Source of the DNA: Natrialba chahannaoensis JCM 10990
GTDB taxonomy: Archaea; Halobacteriota; Halobacteria; Halobacteriales; Natrialbaceae
Reading direction: 5' to 3'
NCBI RefSeq assembly: GCF_000337135.1
Contig: NZ_AOIN01000080.1
Span: 10,522-58,122, forward strand
DNA: 47,601 nt
Below are positions 9,165-18,002 of this stretch, piece after piece. A program made the translations under genes and the position numbers. Position 1 is the stretch's first letter, and each line of letters begins with the position of its first letter. The notes under the pieces were generated by a model. That model had not been told where the DNA came from and did no database searches. It was given only the letters and a program-made list of their open reading frames with translations.

Positions 9165-11384
9165 TTACTCGCGGAGGCGGGTCGCCTCGATCGCGACAGC
9201 AACTGAGCCGACGATGGCGATAGCGACGGCACCGAACTGGAGTGCGATCGCGAAGGCGTCAGCGCCGGTGGTGTTGGTGTCGTCAACGGTGGTGCCGTCG
9301 TGCTCGTTCTCATCACCACCGTGCTCGCCGTGATCGTGACCAGCGTGACCACCACCGTCCTCGCCGACGGCCGGTTCGACGGTCACGTCGTACCACTCGC
9401 TGACGAACTCCCCGTTCGGCGCGCCGGTAATCCGCACCTCCCACGCACCCTCATCGGGCAGTGTCTGCACCGTGGCGTAGCTGCCATCCTCGGTGCGCTC
9501 GAGTGCGATGTCGATCGTCGTGTCGGCGTCGACGGCGTCTGCGAGCAGGCGAACCGGGCCGTCCGACTTGACGGTGGTGGCCTCGTCACTCTCAGCTGTG
9601 CTGCCATCTTCGTCGTGACTCACAAACGCAACGTCGAACACGAGGGGGTCGTCGGGCTGGACAGTGAGTGTCTGCGCCGACGCAGTAGCCTCGTCAGCTT
9701 CGCTATCTCCATCATCACCCTGCACCGCTGCAGGCGCGACCAGCAGTTCCATCTCGAGATCCGCCGGTCCCTCGCGTTCGATCGTCGCCGTCTCAAGTTC
9801 GTCGTCGTCCATGCCGACGACCGCAGCCGTCGGGACGGATGTCAGAAGTCCCGAAATGAGAAGGACGACGACCAGGACGGCCACCTCGAATCGGACGGCG
9901 CGGACGAACGCGGTCGATGCCGGCGAACCAGACACCTGACCGCCGTCTTCACGAACCGGCCGCTCGGAGCCGCCGAGGAATCTGTCGGTGAGTCCACCCG
10001 TCGATTCGACGGTGGACTCGAGTTGGCGCAGCAGAACGAAGCGGGTGAGACCGCCGAGGCCGAGCGCCAGCAGGACCAGCAGGGTCTTCGCGGAGAGCGA
10101 AAGGCCGTAGACGGACTCGGAAAGGGCCGAGAGCGAGGGAACGTGCCAGGCCGCGAGGATGAGACCGGTCGCGCCGGCGAGGGTGACGCCGGCGAGGGCA
10201 AGCAGGGAGTAGCGCCGGATCGTCGCGGCGGCGAGTGCGCTAGGCAGGTCCGTGTCAGCGTCGGCCTGGCGGTCAGCGCCAGCGCCAGTGCCAGCGCCAG
10301 CGTCACCGGCACTGTCAGCGTCAATCTGGCGGAGGGCGGGTGGGACGACGAGTGCCAGGACGAGTAGCCCGCCCACCCAGAGGCCTGCACCGCCGATGTG
10401 GGCGAAGTCAACGGCGGTACCCTGGAGCCGGTCGATGGCCGTTGCCGAGTGGCTTGTCCAGCTGACGGTTCCGCCGACGAGAACGGCCCCCGCGACGGTG
10501 CCAGCGAGCCAGCTTCGTCGTGAGAGCACACCGGCGAGTCCGGCAGCGAGAACCACACAGAGGATGATTGCGAGCGCGAGTTGGACGAGCCACGCCTGTC
10601 CGAGCGGCGTCTCGACGAACGCTACCACCGTCTCGACAGAGAGCGAACCGAGCGAGGAGGCACGAGTCAAACCGAGCACAACGACCGACGCGACCAGAAG
10701 GGCACCGGCAGCGCCAAGGAGACGAAGGAGGCGGTGGTCGACGACTGATCGCGCCCTAGGCGTGGCACGCGAGCGGGTGACCGCCGGATAGACTGCGACG
10801 GCCGCCGTGATCGGTGCGCCGACGAGTCCAATGAGTGCGACCAGCAGGAGCCCTTTCGCGCCCGCTTCGACTGCGGAGGCATCATCATCCGGACTGTCCT
10901 CGTCTTCGTACGCCTCGAGGACGGCGTCCCGATCGAGCGGTTCGTCGCCGACGCTGAAGAAGAACGAGCCCGAGGTGGTGTGGCCGTCGTCGGCCAGCAC
11001 CTCCCAGTCGACGGTGTACATGCCGTCTGCGGCGTCCGCTCCGTTCGCATCGCCCTCGAGTGGTACATGGACGAGTTGCGAATCGTCGGGATCGATTTCG
11101 GCCCCGCCGCTTACGTCCTCGCTGTCCGGTCCGGTGACTGTCACGTCGGCGACCTGCACGCCGTCACCGGCGAAGGTGAGCGTCACCTCGTCGGGTAACT
11201 CGTCGACCTGCTCACCGTTGCCTGGGTCCGTCTCACTCAGGGACGCGTGCGCAACGACCGGCGTCGCGACGCTCGCCAGGACGAGCGAGGTGACGGTGAG
11301 CACGGCGACGATGAGTGCGAGTCGCTCGGCTGTTGATCGCGTCCCCGAGCGAGCGTCGCTAGTGAAGTGTCCGGTCACGCGCAT
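9165..11384 (-). CDS. CopC-CopD fusion, copper uptake/resistance membrane protein
   Basis: A 739-aa exported and membrane-embedded copper protein. A signal peptide (about residues 20-45) ends just before HASLSETDP, leaving H46 as the mature N-terminus. The CopC fold follows with the D-x-H motif (ADDGH, H135), giving the His/Asp/His set of a Cu(II) brace. A CopD region with about eight membrane helices spans roughly residues 175-530. After it comes an extracellular beta-domain (about 540-680), a metal-type His cluster HAGHDHGEHGG near residue 690, and a final membrane anchor. The extra domain and His cluster go beyond the usual CopCD fusion. It starts 12 bp after the propeller lipoprotein gene, so the two are an operon. 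Confidence 0.88.
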   Translation of the reverse strand: MRVTGHFTSDARSGTRSTAERLALIVAVLTVTSLVLASVATPVVAHASLSETDPGNGEQVDELPDEVTLTFAGDGVQVADVTVTGPDSEDVSGGAEIDPDDSQLVHVPLEGDANGADAADGMYTVDWEVLADDGHTTSGSFFFSVGDEPLDRDAVLEAYEDEDSPDDDASAVEAGAKGLLLVALIGLVGAPITAAVAVYPAVTRSRATPRARSVVDHRLLRLLGAAGALLVASVVVLGLTRASSLGSLSVETVVAFVETPLGQAWLVQLALAIILCVVLAAGLAGVLSRRSWLAGTVAGAVLVGGTVSWTSHSATAIDRLQGTAVDFAHIGGAGLWVGGLLVLALVVPPALRQIDADSAGDAGAGTGAGADRQADADTDLPSALAAATIRRYSLLALAGVTLAGATGLILAAWHVPSLSALSESVYGLSLSAKTLLVLLALGLGGLTRFVLLRQLESTVESTGGLTDRFLGGSERPVREDGGQVSGSPASTAFVRAVRFEVAVLVVVLLISGLLTSVPTAAVVGMDDDELETATIEREGPADLEMELLVAPAAVQGDDGDSEADEATASAQTLTVQPDDPLVFDVAFVSHDEDGSTAESDEATTVKSDGPVRLLADAVDADTTIDIALERTEDGSYATVQTLPDEGAWEVRITGAPNGEFVSEWYDVTVEPAVGEDGGGHAGHDHGEHGGDENEHDGTTVDDTNTTGADAFAIALQFGAVAIAIVGSVAVAIEATRLRE

Positions 11385-11396
11385 GCGTTGGATCAG

Positions 11397-12629
11397 TTAC
11401 CGAATGCCGCCGGTGTAGCCAGTGCCGGTGTCGCCGATATACTGAACCGTGTCGACACCGTCCTCGACATCCACCTGTGTGATCAGTTCCTGTTCGGCCA
11501 TGTCGATCACCGCGACCGTACCATCAGCCTCCGCCGGCGTGAAGAAGAATTCGTCGCCCGCCACGCCCGAGCGGTGGAGGTGGTGTGCGTCCTCAGGGCG
11601 TTCGATCGCGCCAGCGTCGAGTCGTGTGACCTCTTCGAACTCGTCTACGTTAATCACGACGGCCTCGTCGGTCATCGTGTTGGCCGTGAAGCCGTAGAGC
11701 GTCCCGTCGGCCTCGTAGTAGCGCAGCGCGTCCGGCCCCCCATCGATTTCGACGGAGCCGACCTCCTCGCTGTCCTCGTTGGTTACGTCGAGGAAGCGGA
11801 TGAGGTCGCCGTCGAGCACGCCCATCAGTTCCTCGTCCGGGGTGAGGTACATGCCGCCCGAAACGTCGAGTTCGTCGACGACCTCGTCGGTCTCAGTGTC
11901 GACAACAGCAGTCACGTCGCCGTACTCGAAGTATGCGAGGCCGTTTTGCGGCCCGTAGGCCTTGTAGTGGGTCCCGCCCTCTTCACCGAGTTCGATCGAG
12001 TCGGGTCGGTCGTAGTCGTCGAGGTCGATAACGTGTGCGACGGGATCGTTAACGTTCGTCGCATAGCCCATCGAGCCGAAGTCCTCGTGATAGAGCAACT
12101 TGCCGTGGCCTTCGTTGTCGAGCCCAGCCGTGACGGTCTCGATAACCTCGTGTGACTCGGTATCGATGACGTAGAACCGGCCTTCGTCGTCGGCGTGTGC
12201 CCAGATTTCGTCGTCGCTGGGGTGGTAGATGTGCGTTGCACCAGGGCCAATATCGACCTCGGAGACCACCTCGCGGGACTCGGTGTCGATGACGAGCACC
12301 TGATTCCGACTCCCCTCGAGTGCGAAGATCTGCGAGTAGTCGTGGGTGAGCTGTGGATCGCCCCACTCGTTGTCCTCGATCCCGTCAGTGATCTCATCAA
12401 CGACCTCGCCCTCTGCGGGGTCGATGATCGCGATCTGGTTCGGTGCGAAGGCGTAGGCGAGGCCCTCACTGCCATCACCATTGGCATCGCCGTTTTCGTC
12501 GCCGTTCCCGGTCTCGTCACCGTTCTCCCCACCGTTTTCATCGTCGTCGCTCAGACAGCCAGCGAGCGCAACCACAAACCCACCGCCCATTGCCTGCACG
12601 AATCGTCGTCGATCTGTAGAGGGATCCAT
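11397..12629 (-). CDS. Tat-type lipoprotein with beta-propeller fold, possible metal chaperone
   Basis: A 410-aa secreted lipoprotein. The N-terminus has a twin-arginine signal (DRRRFVQ) followed by the lipobox LAGC, then a long Asp/Glu/Gly/Asn linker. The rest is a series of propeller blades with the VIDTESREVV and VVDTETDEVV pattern seen in YVTN/SMP-30-like propellers. Histidines cluster at loop positions (GATHIYHP, EGHGKLLYH, GGTHYK, EDAHHLHRSG), recalling AztD-type zinc chaperones, but that link is inference. Together with CopCD 12 bp downstream it suggests metal capture at the cell surface. The ATG at 12629 is preferred to an upstream TTG at 12644. Confidence 0.8.
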   Translation of the reverse strand: MDPSTDRRRFVQAMGGGFVVALAGCLSDDDENGGENGDETGNGDENGDANGDGSEGLAYAFAPNQIAIIDPAEGEVVDEITDGIEDNEWGDPQLTHDYSQIFALEGSRNQVLVIDTESREVVSEVDIGPGATHIYHPSDDEIWAHADDEGRFYVIDTESHEVIETVTAGLDNEGHGKLLYHEDFGSMGYATNVNDPVAHVIDLDDYDRPDSIELGEEGGTHYKAYGPQNGLAYFEYGDVTAVVDTETDEVVDELDVSGGMYLTPDEELMGVLDGDLIRFLDVTNEDSEEVGSVEIDGGPDALRYYEADGTLYGFTANTMTDEAVVINVDEFEEVTRLDAGAIERPEDAHHLHRSGVAGDEFFFTPAEADGTVAVIDMAEQELITQVDVEDGVDTVQYIGDTGTGYTGGIR

Positions 12630-12805
12630 ACTCGTCTCTCGCAACCCTATATTATTCGTAGTTATGGTACGGCTGTCGAAAACGTGGTTCAGTTCTCGAA
12701 TACCACATCTGCGCTGGACTCGAGTACCCCATTACTACGGCAGCGTCCTCCAACCGGTGACTCCACGAGCAAAAAGTAGGAGTCAACGGCGGGCTCCGGC
12801 GAGCG

Positions 12806-13330
12806 TTATCGGTTTGCGGGCTCCTCGAGCAACCCATCCACCAGCCGCGTAAACCGGTCGACCAGCCGATCCGGCACCGTCGGCTCGACTGTCGACAGCA
12901 ACCGTCCGGTCCCCTCCGCGTTCGCCAGTCGAAGCGTCACACGGTTGCGCTCGTCGTAGGTCTTCTCGACAACACCCTGTTCGACGAGTCGGTCGAGGTG
13001 GTACTCGAGTGTACTCCGTGCGATGTCGAGCGTGTCAGCGACGGCGGCGGGAGTGGTGGGTTCGTGCTCAATGAGATGGACGACGACGTTGCGGGCGGTT
13101 TCGCGCCGGAAGAGCGCGAGGGTAGCGCGTTCCCACTCGTCGTACTCGGGGGGGTAGTAGTGGGTTCGACCGTAGAACTCGCTGCGGACGAGTTCATCCG
13201 CGGCGAGGAGTTGTCGGATATGGTACTGAACCTGTCCTGGAGCAAACTCGGATTCGCGGACGAGTTCGTTGAAGTGGATGCCGGCGTTGCGCTGCACGTG
13301 CGTTCGGATCTGTCGTCGGGTTGTGGTCAT
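12806..13330 (-). CDS. Transcriptional regulator with two winged-helix domains
   Basis: A 174-aa DNA-binding protein. The first helix-turn-helix spans about residues 5-55 (NAGIHFNELVRE, QVQYHIRQLLAADEL) and the second about 75-130 (TPAAVADTLDIARSTLEYHLDRLVEQGVV). A C-terminal helix probably supports dimers. This tandem layout is common in haloarchaea, often beside the small membrane protein family found here at 13690. It sits immediately upstream of the copper operon on the same strand, so it could regulate that operon, the divergent gene, or itself. A perfect palindrome at 13539-13557 is a candidate site. Confidence 0.88.
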   Translation of the reverse strand: MTTTRRQIRTHVQRNAGIHFNELVRESEFAPGQVQYHIRQLLAADELVRSEFYGRTHYYPPEYDEWERATLALFRRETARNVVVHLIEHEPTTPAAVADTLDIARSTLEYHLDRLVEQGVVEKTYDERNRVTLRLANAEGTGRLLSTVEPTVPDRLVDRFTRLVDGLLEEPANR

Positions 13331-13538
13331 GGTGTAAGCGAGAGTGGTGCGTTCGGCGGTGACAATGTGTTGGATGGAGAACGGCGGTGGCAGAGTGAAC
13401 GGGGAGACGGTGTCATTGGTGGAGTACGGGCGTGTGTGGCCGTGGTGATTGGTGATAGGGCAACCGATCGGGGCGGGGTGAAGACCGGCAGTCGGGTACT
13501 ATCGCCTATGGTCGTGACCCTCATAACGAGTTTTGTTC

Positions 13539-13557
13539 GTTCCCGGTTACCGGGAAC
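13539..13557. promoter_or_regulatory. Perfect 19-bp palindrome between regulator and divergent membrane gene
   Basis: GTTCCCGGT, one central T, then ACCGGGAAC: 9-bp arms without mismatch. It lies in the 359-bp gap between the two-winged-helix regulator (start 13330, minus) and the membrane protein gene (start 13690, plus). The rest of that gap holds no supported gene. The symmetry is what a dimeric regulator would bind. Confidence 0.6.
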
Positions 13558-13689
13558 TGTGTCAATCGTGAGAGTCGTGCCCGCAGGTGTGTGGGTGTCT
13601 GGTGAGAACGACCTGACTCACACTGGCAAATCGATGACCGAAGCACATACGTCGGTTCGTTGCGCACCATCGCACGTAGTTTCGCGTCG

Positions 13690-14019
13690 ATGAACCATAC
13701 GAATCCGTTCGAAGCCGAGTGGCTTGCACCCGAATTTGCGCCCATACTACTCACCGTGATTTGTCTCGCGGTCGCTGGCACGACAATCCTCTTTGGCGCA
13801 GCGATCGTTGCCTACTCGCGGCGGCGAACGACCCGTTATCTGTTGATTACGGTCGTACTCGGGTTGCTCGTCGCGCGGTCGCTGGTCGGACTCGGGACCG
13901 TGTTCGGTCTCGTTCCGATGACGATTCACCACCTCGTCGAACACAGCAGCGACTTCGCGATCGCTGTCCTCGTCCTGTACGCCGTCTACCGCAGCGGAAC
14001 GGCAGCGGCGACCGAATAA
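13690..14019 (+). CDS. Small membrane protein, DUF7471-like
   Basis: A 109-aa protein with three hydrophobic helices (about residues 17-40, 47-68 and 82-101) and a conserved-looking VPMTIHHLVEH segment before the last one. The paired histidines in a membrane-facing loop could bind metal or haem, which is inference only. From memory it resembles the haloarchaeal DUF7471 family. The ATG at 13690 is used; a TTG 30 bases upstream would only add a short basic extension. It is divergent from the tandem winged-helix regulator. Confidence 0.8.
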   Translation: MNHTNPFEAEWLAPEFAPILLTVICLAVAGTTILFGAAIVAYSRRRTTRYLLITVVLGLLVARSLVGLGTVFGLVPMTIHHLVEHSSDFAIAVLVLYAVYRSGTAAATE

Positions 14020-14059
14020 GAGATCGTCGTCTTTTCAGAGTTTCTCGGGGATCTGATCC

Positions 14060-14785
14060 TCAGGCAAGCTGGTCGATGACCTCGCGTCCCTCGAGATACG
14101 CGAACTCGTGATCAGCAGCGTATGCGCGTGCATCTGCCGGCGAGAGTGCTTCACCTGTTTCGTCGTCCAGCATCTCACAGACAACGACGGCGGGCGAAAG
14201 GGTGGCTTCCGCGGCGAGCGCGAGGCCGAGTTCAGTGTGTCCCTCACGCTGTGCCAGCAGTTCTGGTGCACCCTTCAGCAGGTGGACGTGACCAGGCACC
14301 CGAAACTCCTCGGCGAACGCGGTCGCGTCGGGATCTGCTGCAGCCTCACCGAGCGCCTGAATCGTCGTCGAACGGTCGTTGTCCGTGATCCCGGTGTAGG
14401 TGTCGCGGTGGTTGACCGTCAGCGAAAACGACGACCGCTCGTCGTAGCCGAGCTGGTGGTCGGCGGTCGCCGGATGGTCGACCTCCTCGCCGTAAAACGG
14501 CAGATCAAACGCCTCAGCCGTTTCGTGACCGAGCGCAACACAGACCAGTCCGCCGGCGTCGTTCCGAAGTCGAGCGACGGCATCTGGCGTGACGGCATCG
14601 GCGTGATAGATCAGGTCGGTCTCGCCCTCCCGATCCGCCGCGTCGTGGACGAGAATCGGTTCGCCTGCCTGCAACGCCACCAGCGCGTCGTCCACCGAGG
14701 CGTCACCACCGGTGTCGAGACTCGTGTTCGCATCGCCCGAGCCACCCGCATCGCTCGATGTCGTTCCCGCGTGCTGACCCGTCAT
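14060..14785 (-). CDS. ribB: 3,4-dihydroxy-2-butanone 4-phosphate synthase
   Basis: Converts ribulose 5-phosphate to the four-carbon unit of riboflavin. The 241-aa protein has the metal-binding DREGETDL at about residue 51, the [19 protein letters not shown] stretch near residue 119, and [10 protein letters not shown] followed by [11 protein letters not shown]. The first 28 residues are a Gly/Asp/Thr-rich extension not usual in bacterial RibB. Its ATG overlaps the ribK stop by 4 bp, so it is translated as the second gene of a rib operon. Confidence 0.95.
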   Translation of the reverse strand: MTGQHAGTTSSDAGGSGDANTSLDTGGDASVDDALVALQAGEPILVHDAADREGETDLIYHADAVTPDAVARLRNDAGGLVCVALGHETAEAFDLPFYGEEVDHPATADHQLGYDERSSFSLTVNHRDTYTGITDNDRSTTIQALGEAAADPDATAFAEEFRVPGHVHLLKGAPELLAQREGHTELGLALAAEATLSPAVVVCEMLDDETGEALSPADARAYAADHEFAYLEGREVIDQLA

Positions 14786-15489
14786 TCGCGATCACCCACC
14801 CAAACAGTGACGTGATCGTCGTCGGCCAACTCGAGTTCGTCCCGTAGCTTCTCGGGGGCGATGACCTCGAGTTGGTCCTCGTCATGGTGGGTTCGTTCGG
14901 GGGCGATGGTGTGGGCGGTTTCGTAGCTTTGTCCGTCAGCGGTCTCGATCGTTGCAGCATAACAAACCGCAGGGCCGTAGGTGCGATCGTCGTCTTCCCA
15001 GCCGTCGATCGGGACGGGGTCGAGTGAGGAAACGGCGCTCCGACGGCGAACACTCTCGTCTCGAAGTTCGACGTTGAGCGTGCCAGGGAACGGCTCGTAG
15101 CCGAGGCGGTCTTCGAACTGGCGCTGGTAGCCGGACAGCGAGATGTAGTGGCGACCCTCGCCCATGCCGCTGGTGACGGTGCCCTCGAGTTCGACCTCCG
15201 AGTCTGCCTCGAAGATGCGACGGTAGTCCTCGTACTCGGCGTGGAGAGCGCGCTCACCGTCGTCGGTGATGGCGACCCACTGGCCGTCGCTGACCGTATC
15301 GCGTTCGAGGAGGGCAGCGCTTTCGAGGCGCTGGAGGCGACGGGAGGCGGTCTGGTTGGAGGCGTCGAGGCGGTCTGCGAGGTGAGAACAGGAAATTTTG
15401 ACGTCGCCAGCGAGCCCGCCCTCGAGTGCAAGAAGCTTCAGGACGGCGAGTTCGTCGTGGCCGACGGCAGGTTCCGCTGTCGTTGACAT
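14782..15489 (-). CDS. ribK: CTP-dependent riboflavin kinase with N-terminal HTH (RbkR type)
   Basis: Phosphorylates riboflavin to FMN using CTP, and in this family the fused DNA-binding domain represses riboflavin genes when FMN is present. The 235-aa protein has a winged helix at about residues 10-90 ([19 protein letters not shown]) and a kinase barrel from about 95, with [14 protein letters not shown] and the PGTLNVEL motif near residue 140. The ATG at 15489 is preferred to an upstream TTG at 15516. It overlaps ribB by 4 bp. The combination suggests self-regulation of the ribK-ribB operon. Confidence 0.93.
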   Translation of the reverse strand: MSTTAEPAVGHDELAVLKLLALEGGLAGDVKISCSHLADRLDASNQTASRRLQRLESAALLERDTVSDGQWVAITDDGERALHAEYEDYRRIFEADSEVELEGTVTSGMGEGRHYISLSGYQRQFEDRLGYEPFPGTLNVELRDESVRRRSAVSSLDPVPIDGWEDDDRTYGPAVCYAATIETADGQSYETAHTIAPERTHHDEDQLEVIAPEKLRDELELADDDHVTVWVGDRE

Positions 15490-15520
15490 AGAGGAGGCTT
15501 TGTCAGCACCAGTCAAAAGC

Positions 15521-15538
15521 GTACCGAATGTGGTATGC
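15521..15538. promoter_or_regulatory. Possible RbkR operator upstream of ribK
   Basis: TACC and GGTA arms separated by six bases (centre of GTACCGAATGTGGTATGC) lie 32-50 bases upstream of the ribK start, where a promoter is expected. The arms are only 4 bp, so this is a weak candidate for the site bound by the HTH domain of RibK. Confidence 0.25.
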
Positions 15539-15587
15539 GTCTCAGAACTGTTATGGTGTTGTCGAGTGTTTATCGACCACTACCGCT

Positions 15588-16634
15588 TCAGTCGCCAGTT
15601 ATCGGATCGCGCGCCCAGAACTCGCTTCCCTTCTTCAGTTTGGGCACCCACGTATCGCTCGTCTTCGAAAGAAGCGCGACGCGCGAGGAGGGAACACCCT
15701 TGCACTCGGTGAATTCGGGCATGTACTCGGCGACGGATTCGGCGAACTCGACGACCTCCTCGTGGTCGGGCATCGACGACCGATCGAGTCGTCCCTGGGA
15801 GTGACCGACGTGCATGTACGCCTTGAGTTCGATGAAGTCGGGATCTGCCTGCTGGTAGAAGCCGGCGTACCAGTCGGGGTGGTGCATGTTTTCGCCCTTG
15901 ACCAGCGTTGTTCGCAAGACCGTCCGCGTCTCCTCTTTTGCTCGCAGGACGTCCATCGTCTCGAGCAGGCGGTCCCAGGCGTCGTCTTCGACAGCCTTGA
16001 CGACCTGATCGAAGGTGTGGCGCTCGGCGGCGTCGACGCTGACGTACAACTGGGTGGGGTCACACTCCCGAAGCACCTCGGGACGAGTGCCGTTCGAGAC
16101 GAGGAAGGTGGTGATGTCCCGGTCGTGGAACGCCTCGAGCAGTTCCGGCAGGTACGGGTACAGCGTCGGTTCGCCGTCGAGCGAAATGGCGACGTGCCGG
16201 GGTTCCATCGCCTCGTCGAAGACTTCCCGCGGGACCTCGTCGTTCCCGCCGAAACCCGACAGGAGCCTCTTTTGCAGGTCGATCGAGGCGTCGACGACGG
16301 CCTCGGGGTCGTCCCACTCGACGCCGTCCATCTCGTAGGCGTGGCCCTGGTGGTCGCGCCAGCAGAAGACACAGCGCTCGTTGCACTTCACGACCGGCGT
16401 CATCTGGATACAGCGGTGGGACTCGATACCGTAGTAGATGTTCTTGTAACAGCGGCCCTCACCGCGCAGGGCGTTCGCCGTCCAGCCGCAGGTCTGGGCG
16501 GCGGTGTGGTTCTCGCTATGGTAGTTCGGACTCGAGACCTGTGCCGGTCCACCGTCGCGGTCGCCGTCGTCTGTCTCTGTGTCGGCGTCGGCCCCCACCT
16601 CGACGTCGACGCCTGCGTCGGCGGAATCGCTCAT
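15588..16634 (-). CDS. taw1: tRNA 4-demethylwyosine synthase, radical SAM enzyme
   Basis: Builds the tricyclic base of wyosine at position 37 of tRNA-Phe from N1-methylguanosine and pyruvate. The 348-aa protein has the radical-SAM CxxxCxxC cluster at C84, C88 and C91, and a second iron-sulfur set at C49, C62 and C75 with the 13-residue spacings known for archaeal Taw1. SLDGEPTLYP near residue 150 and the VSVDA and ELKAYMHVGHSQ segments follow the TYW1 pattern. The first 40 residues are an acidic extension. The ATG at 16634 is used; the frame further upstream is basic and overlaps the preceding gene. Confidence 0.95.
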   Translation of the reverse strand: MSDSADAGVDVEVGADADTETDDGDRDGGPAQVSSPNYHSENHTAAQTCGWTANALRGEGRCYKNIYYGIESHRCIQMTPVVKCNERCVFCWRDHQGHAYEMDGVEWDDPEAVVDASIDLQKRLLSGFGGNDEVPREVFDEAMEPRHVAISLDGEPTLYPYLPELLEAFHDRDITTFLVSNGTRPEVLRECDPTQLYVSVDAAERHTFDQVVKAVEDDAWDRLLETMDVLRAKEETRTVLRTTLVKGENMHHPDWYAGFYQQADPDFIELKAYMHVGHSQGRLDRSSMPDHEEVVEFAESVAEYMPEFTECKGVPSSRVALLSKTSDTWVPKLKKGSEFWARDPITGD

Positions 16635-16713
16635 GTTGCTCTCGCTTGGAGAGGGGTCACCAAAAGCGGTGTGGTGTCGCGCGCTGGCTTCGAAGGACGC
16701 AGGAGTATGGAAG

Positions 16714-17040
16714 CTACTCTGTCCGTTCCTCGGAGCTACTGCCAACGTCCGGGCCGGGTGGCAACTCTCCCGGTTCTGCTGGTTCGTCCTCCTCGTTCGC
16801 AATTTCGCGTTCGAACGTGTACAGGACGAGTCCGGTGTTCGCCGTCATAATGACGCCCGTCGTCGGAACTGACGCAAACAGATAGAGGCCGACCCCGAGC
16901 AGGAAGGGGACCGCCGCGATTGCAGCCCAGAGTTGTGAGCGCGAAACCTCGTTTCGCGCCGCGTCACGACCGATATAGACGAATATCAGCACCGTCCCGA
17001 CGACCCCAAACAGCGCGACCGCCGCGTCGACTGCATCCAT
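16714..17040 (-). CDS. Small membrane protein of unknown function
   Basis: A 108-aa protein with three hydrophobic segments (about residues 4-24, 37-57 and 60-74) and an acidic Pro/Glu/Ser-rich C-terminal tail. The pattern, with VYIGRDAARNEVSRS between the first spans, looks like a haloarchaea-specific inner-membrane protein. I do not recognise the family. It lies between the phosphatase and taw1 on the same strand, 79 bp from taw1. The ATG at 17040 begins immediately before the first span. Confidence 0.75.
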   Translation of the reverse strand: MDAVDAAVALFGVVGTVLIFVYIGRDAARNEVSRSQLWAAIAAVPFLLGVGLYLFASVPTTGVIMTANTGLVLYTFEREIANEEDEPAEPGELPPGPDVGSSSEERTE

Positions 17041-17144
17041 ACGTGGCTCTTCGACGGGATACGCAAAAGCGTTCTGCGTGGCGTCGGCTGCTGCTGGCAC
17101 GCCCGTCTTACAGAGACACTCATCGAATCCGTTCGAACACGCGC

Positions 17145-17816
17145 TTATCGAACTCGATCGAGAACCGAGAGCGTCCCGTCGGCGTGTGCCTCTGCGAGCA
17201 CCTCGTCGGCTACCGCTCGTGCTGCGTCGTCGGCGTTCGCGACGGCAAAACTGCGGCCGACGGCCTCGAACGTCGAGACGTCGTTGATCGAGTCGCCGAT
17301 CGCGACACAGTCGGCGAGATCGAACCCGACGTTGTCCGCGATGATGCTGATACCGTCGCCCTTGTTCTGGTCGGTGTCTTTCACGTGATAGGCGTAGCCG
17401 GTGTCGATCACCTCGAGTCCGGCCGCGGCGGCGAGTTCGCGCAACGGCTCGAGCGGTTGGTCGCGACTGACAGCAACCTCCGCCTCGCGCCAGCGGTTGA
17501 CGGTATCGTCGTCACCCCAGCCGAGGCCGTAGCCGGCGGCGCGGTACTCTGCGGCGACCGTCCGTGCAGCGTCGGCGTCGGCCGTGACGTGGACCGCATC
17601 ACCGGTGTAGACGATACCGCCGTTTTCAGCGACAACGAGTTCCGGAACGCCGATAAAGTGACAAAGTGCGATCGGATAGGGGAACGCCTTCCCGGTGGCG
17701 AGCACGACCGGCGCATCCCACTCACGAAGCGGGTCGAACACGCGCGGATCGATGCCCCACCCATCGGACCGGGTCAGCGTCCCGTCGATATCGAGAACCA
17801 GCGGTGGCGTGGACAT
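17145..17816 (-). CDS. Phosphoglycolate phosphatase, archaeal HAD family
   Basis: Hydrolyses 2-phosphoglycolate or a related small phosphate ester. The 223-aa protein has the HAD nucleophile pair D9 and D11 in VLDIDGTLT, the VLATGKAF motif 2 region, a lysine in DTDQNKGDG (motif 3) and the metal-binding VAIGDSINDVSTF (motif 4). The cap is type C2, as in archaeal PGPase. The ATG at 17816 is used; an upstream in-frame codon at 17885 adds unrelated residues. It heads a run of minus-strand genes ending in ribB. Confidence 0.9.
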   Translation of the reverse strand: MSTPPLVLDIDGTLTRSDGWGIDPRVFDPLREWDAPVVLATGKAFPYPIALCHFIGVPELVVAENGGIVYTGDAVHVTADADAARTVAAEYRAAGYGLGWGDDDTVNRWREAEVAVSRDQPLEPLRELAAAAGLEVIDTGYAYHVKDTDQNKGDGISIIADNVGFDLADCVAIGDSINDVSTFEAVGRSFAVANADDAARAVADEVLAEAHADGTLSVLDRVR

Positions 17817-18002
17817 ACGAGCAGCTAGCGGACCAGCACCTAAAACCATCTGACTGTCGTCGCCAGTTGCAATCGGACTTTCCACACCACAAGTAATTCA
17901 CAACGGTTGTACCGATTGATACAGCTGTGGTACTAGTTATACTATCTCTAATATGTCCTGTGTGGCGATAAGAACTAAGAGCAGTGCTGGGCGTTAGCAC
18001 CT

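Noticed and set aside
9300-10367. 355-aa plus-strand frame over CopCD
   Set aside because: Antisense shadow with Arg/Gly-rich composition.
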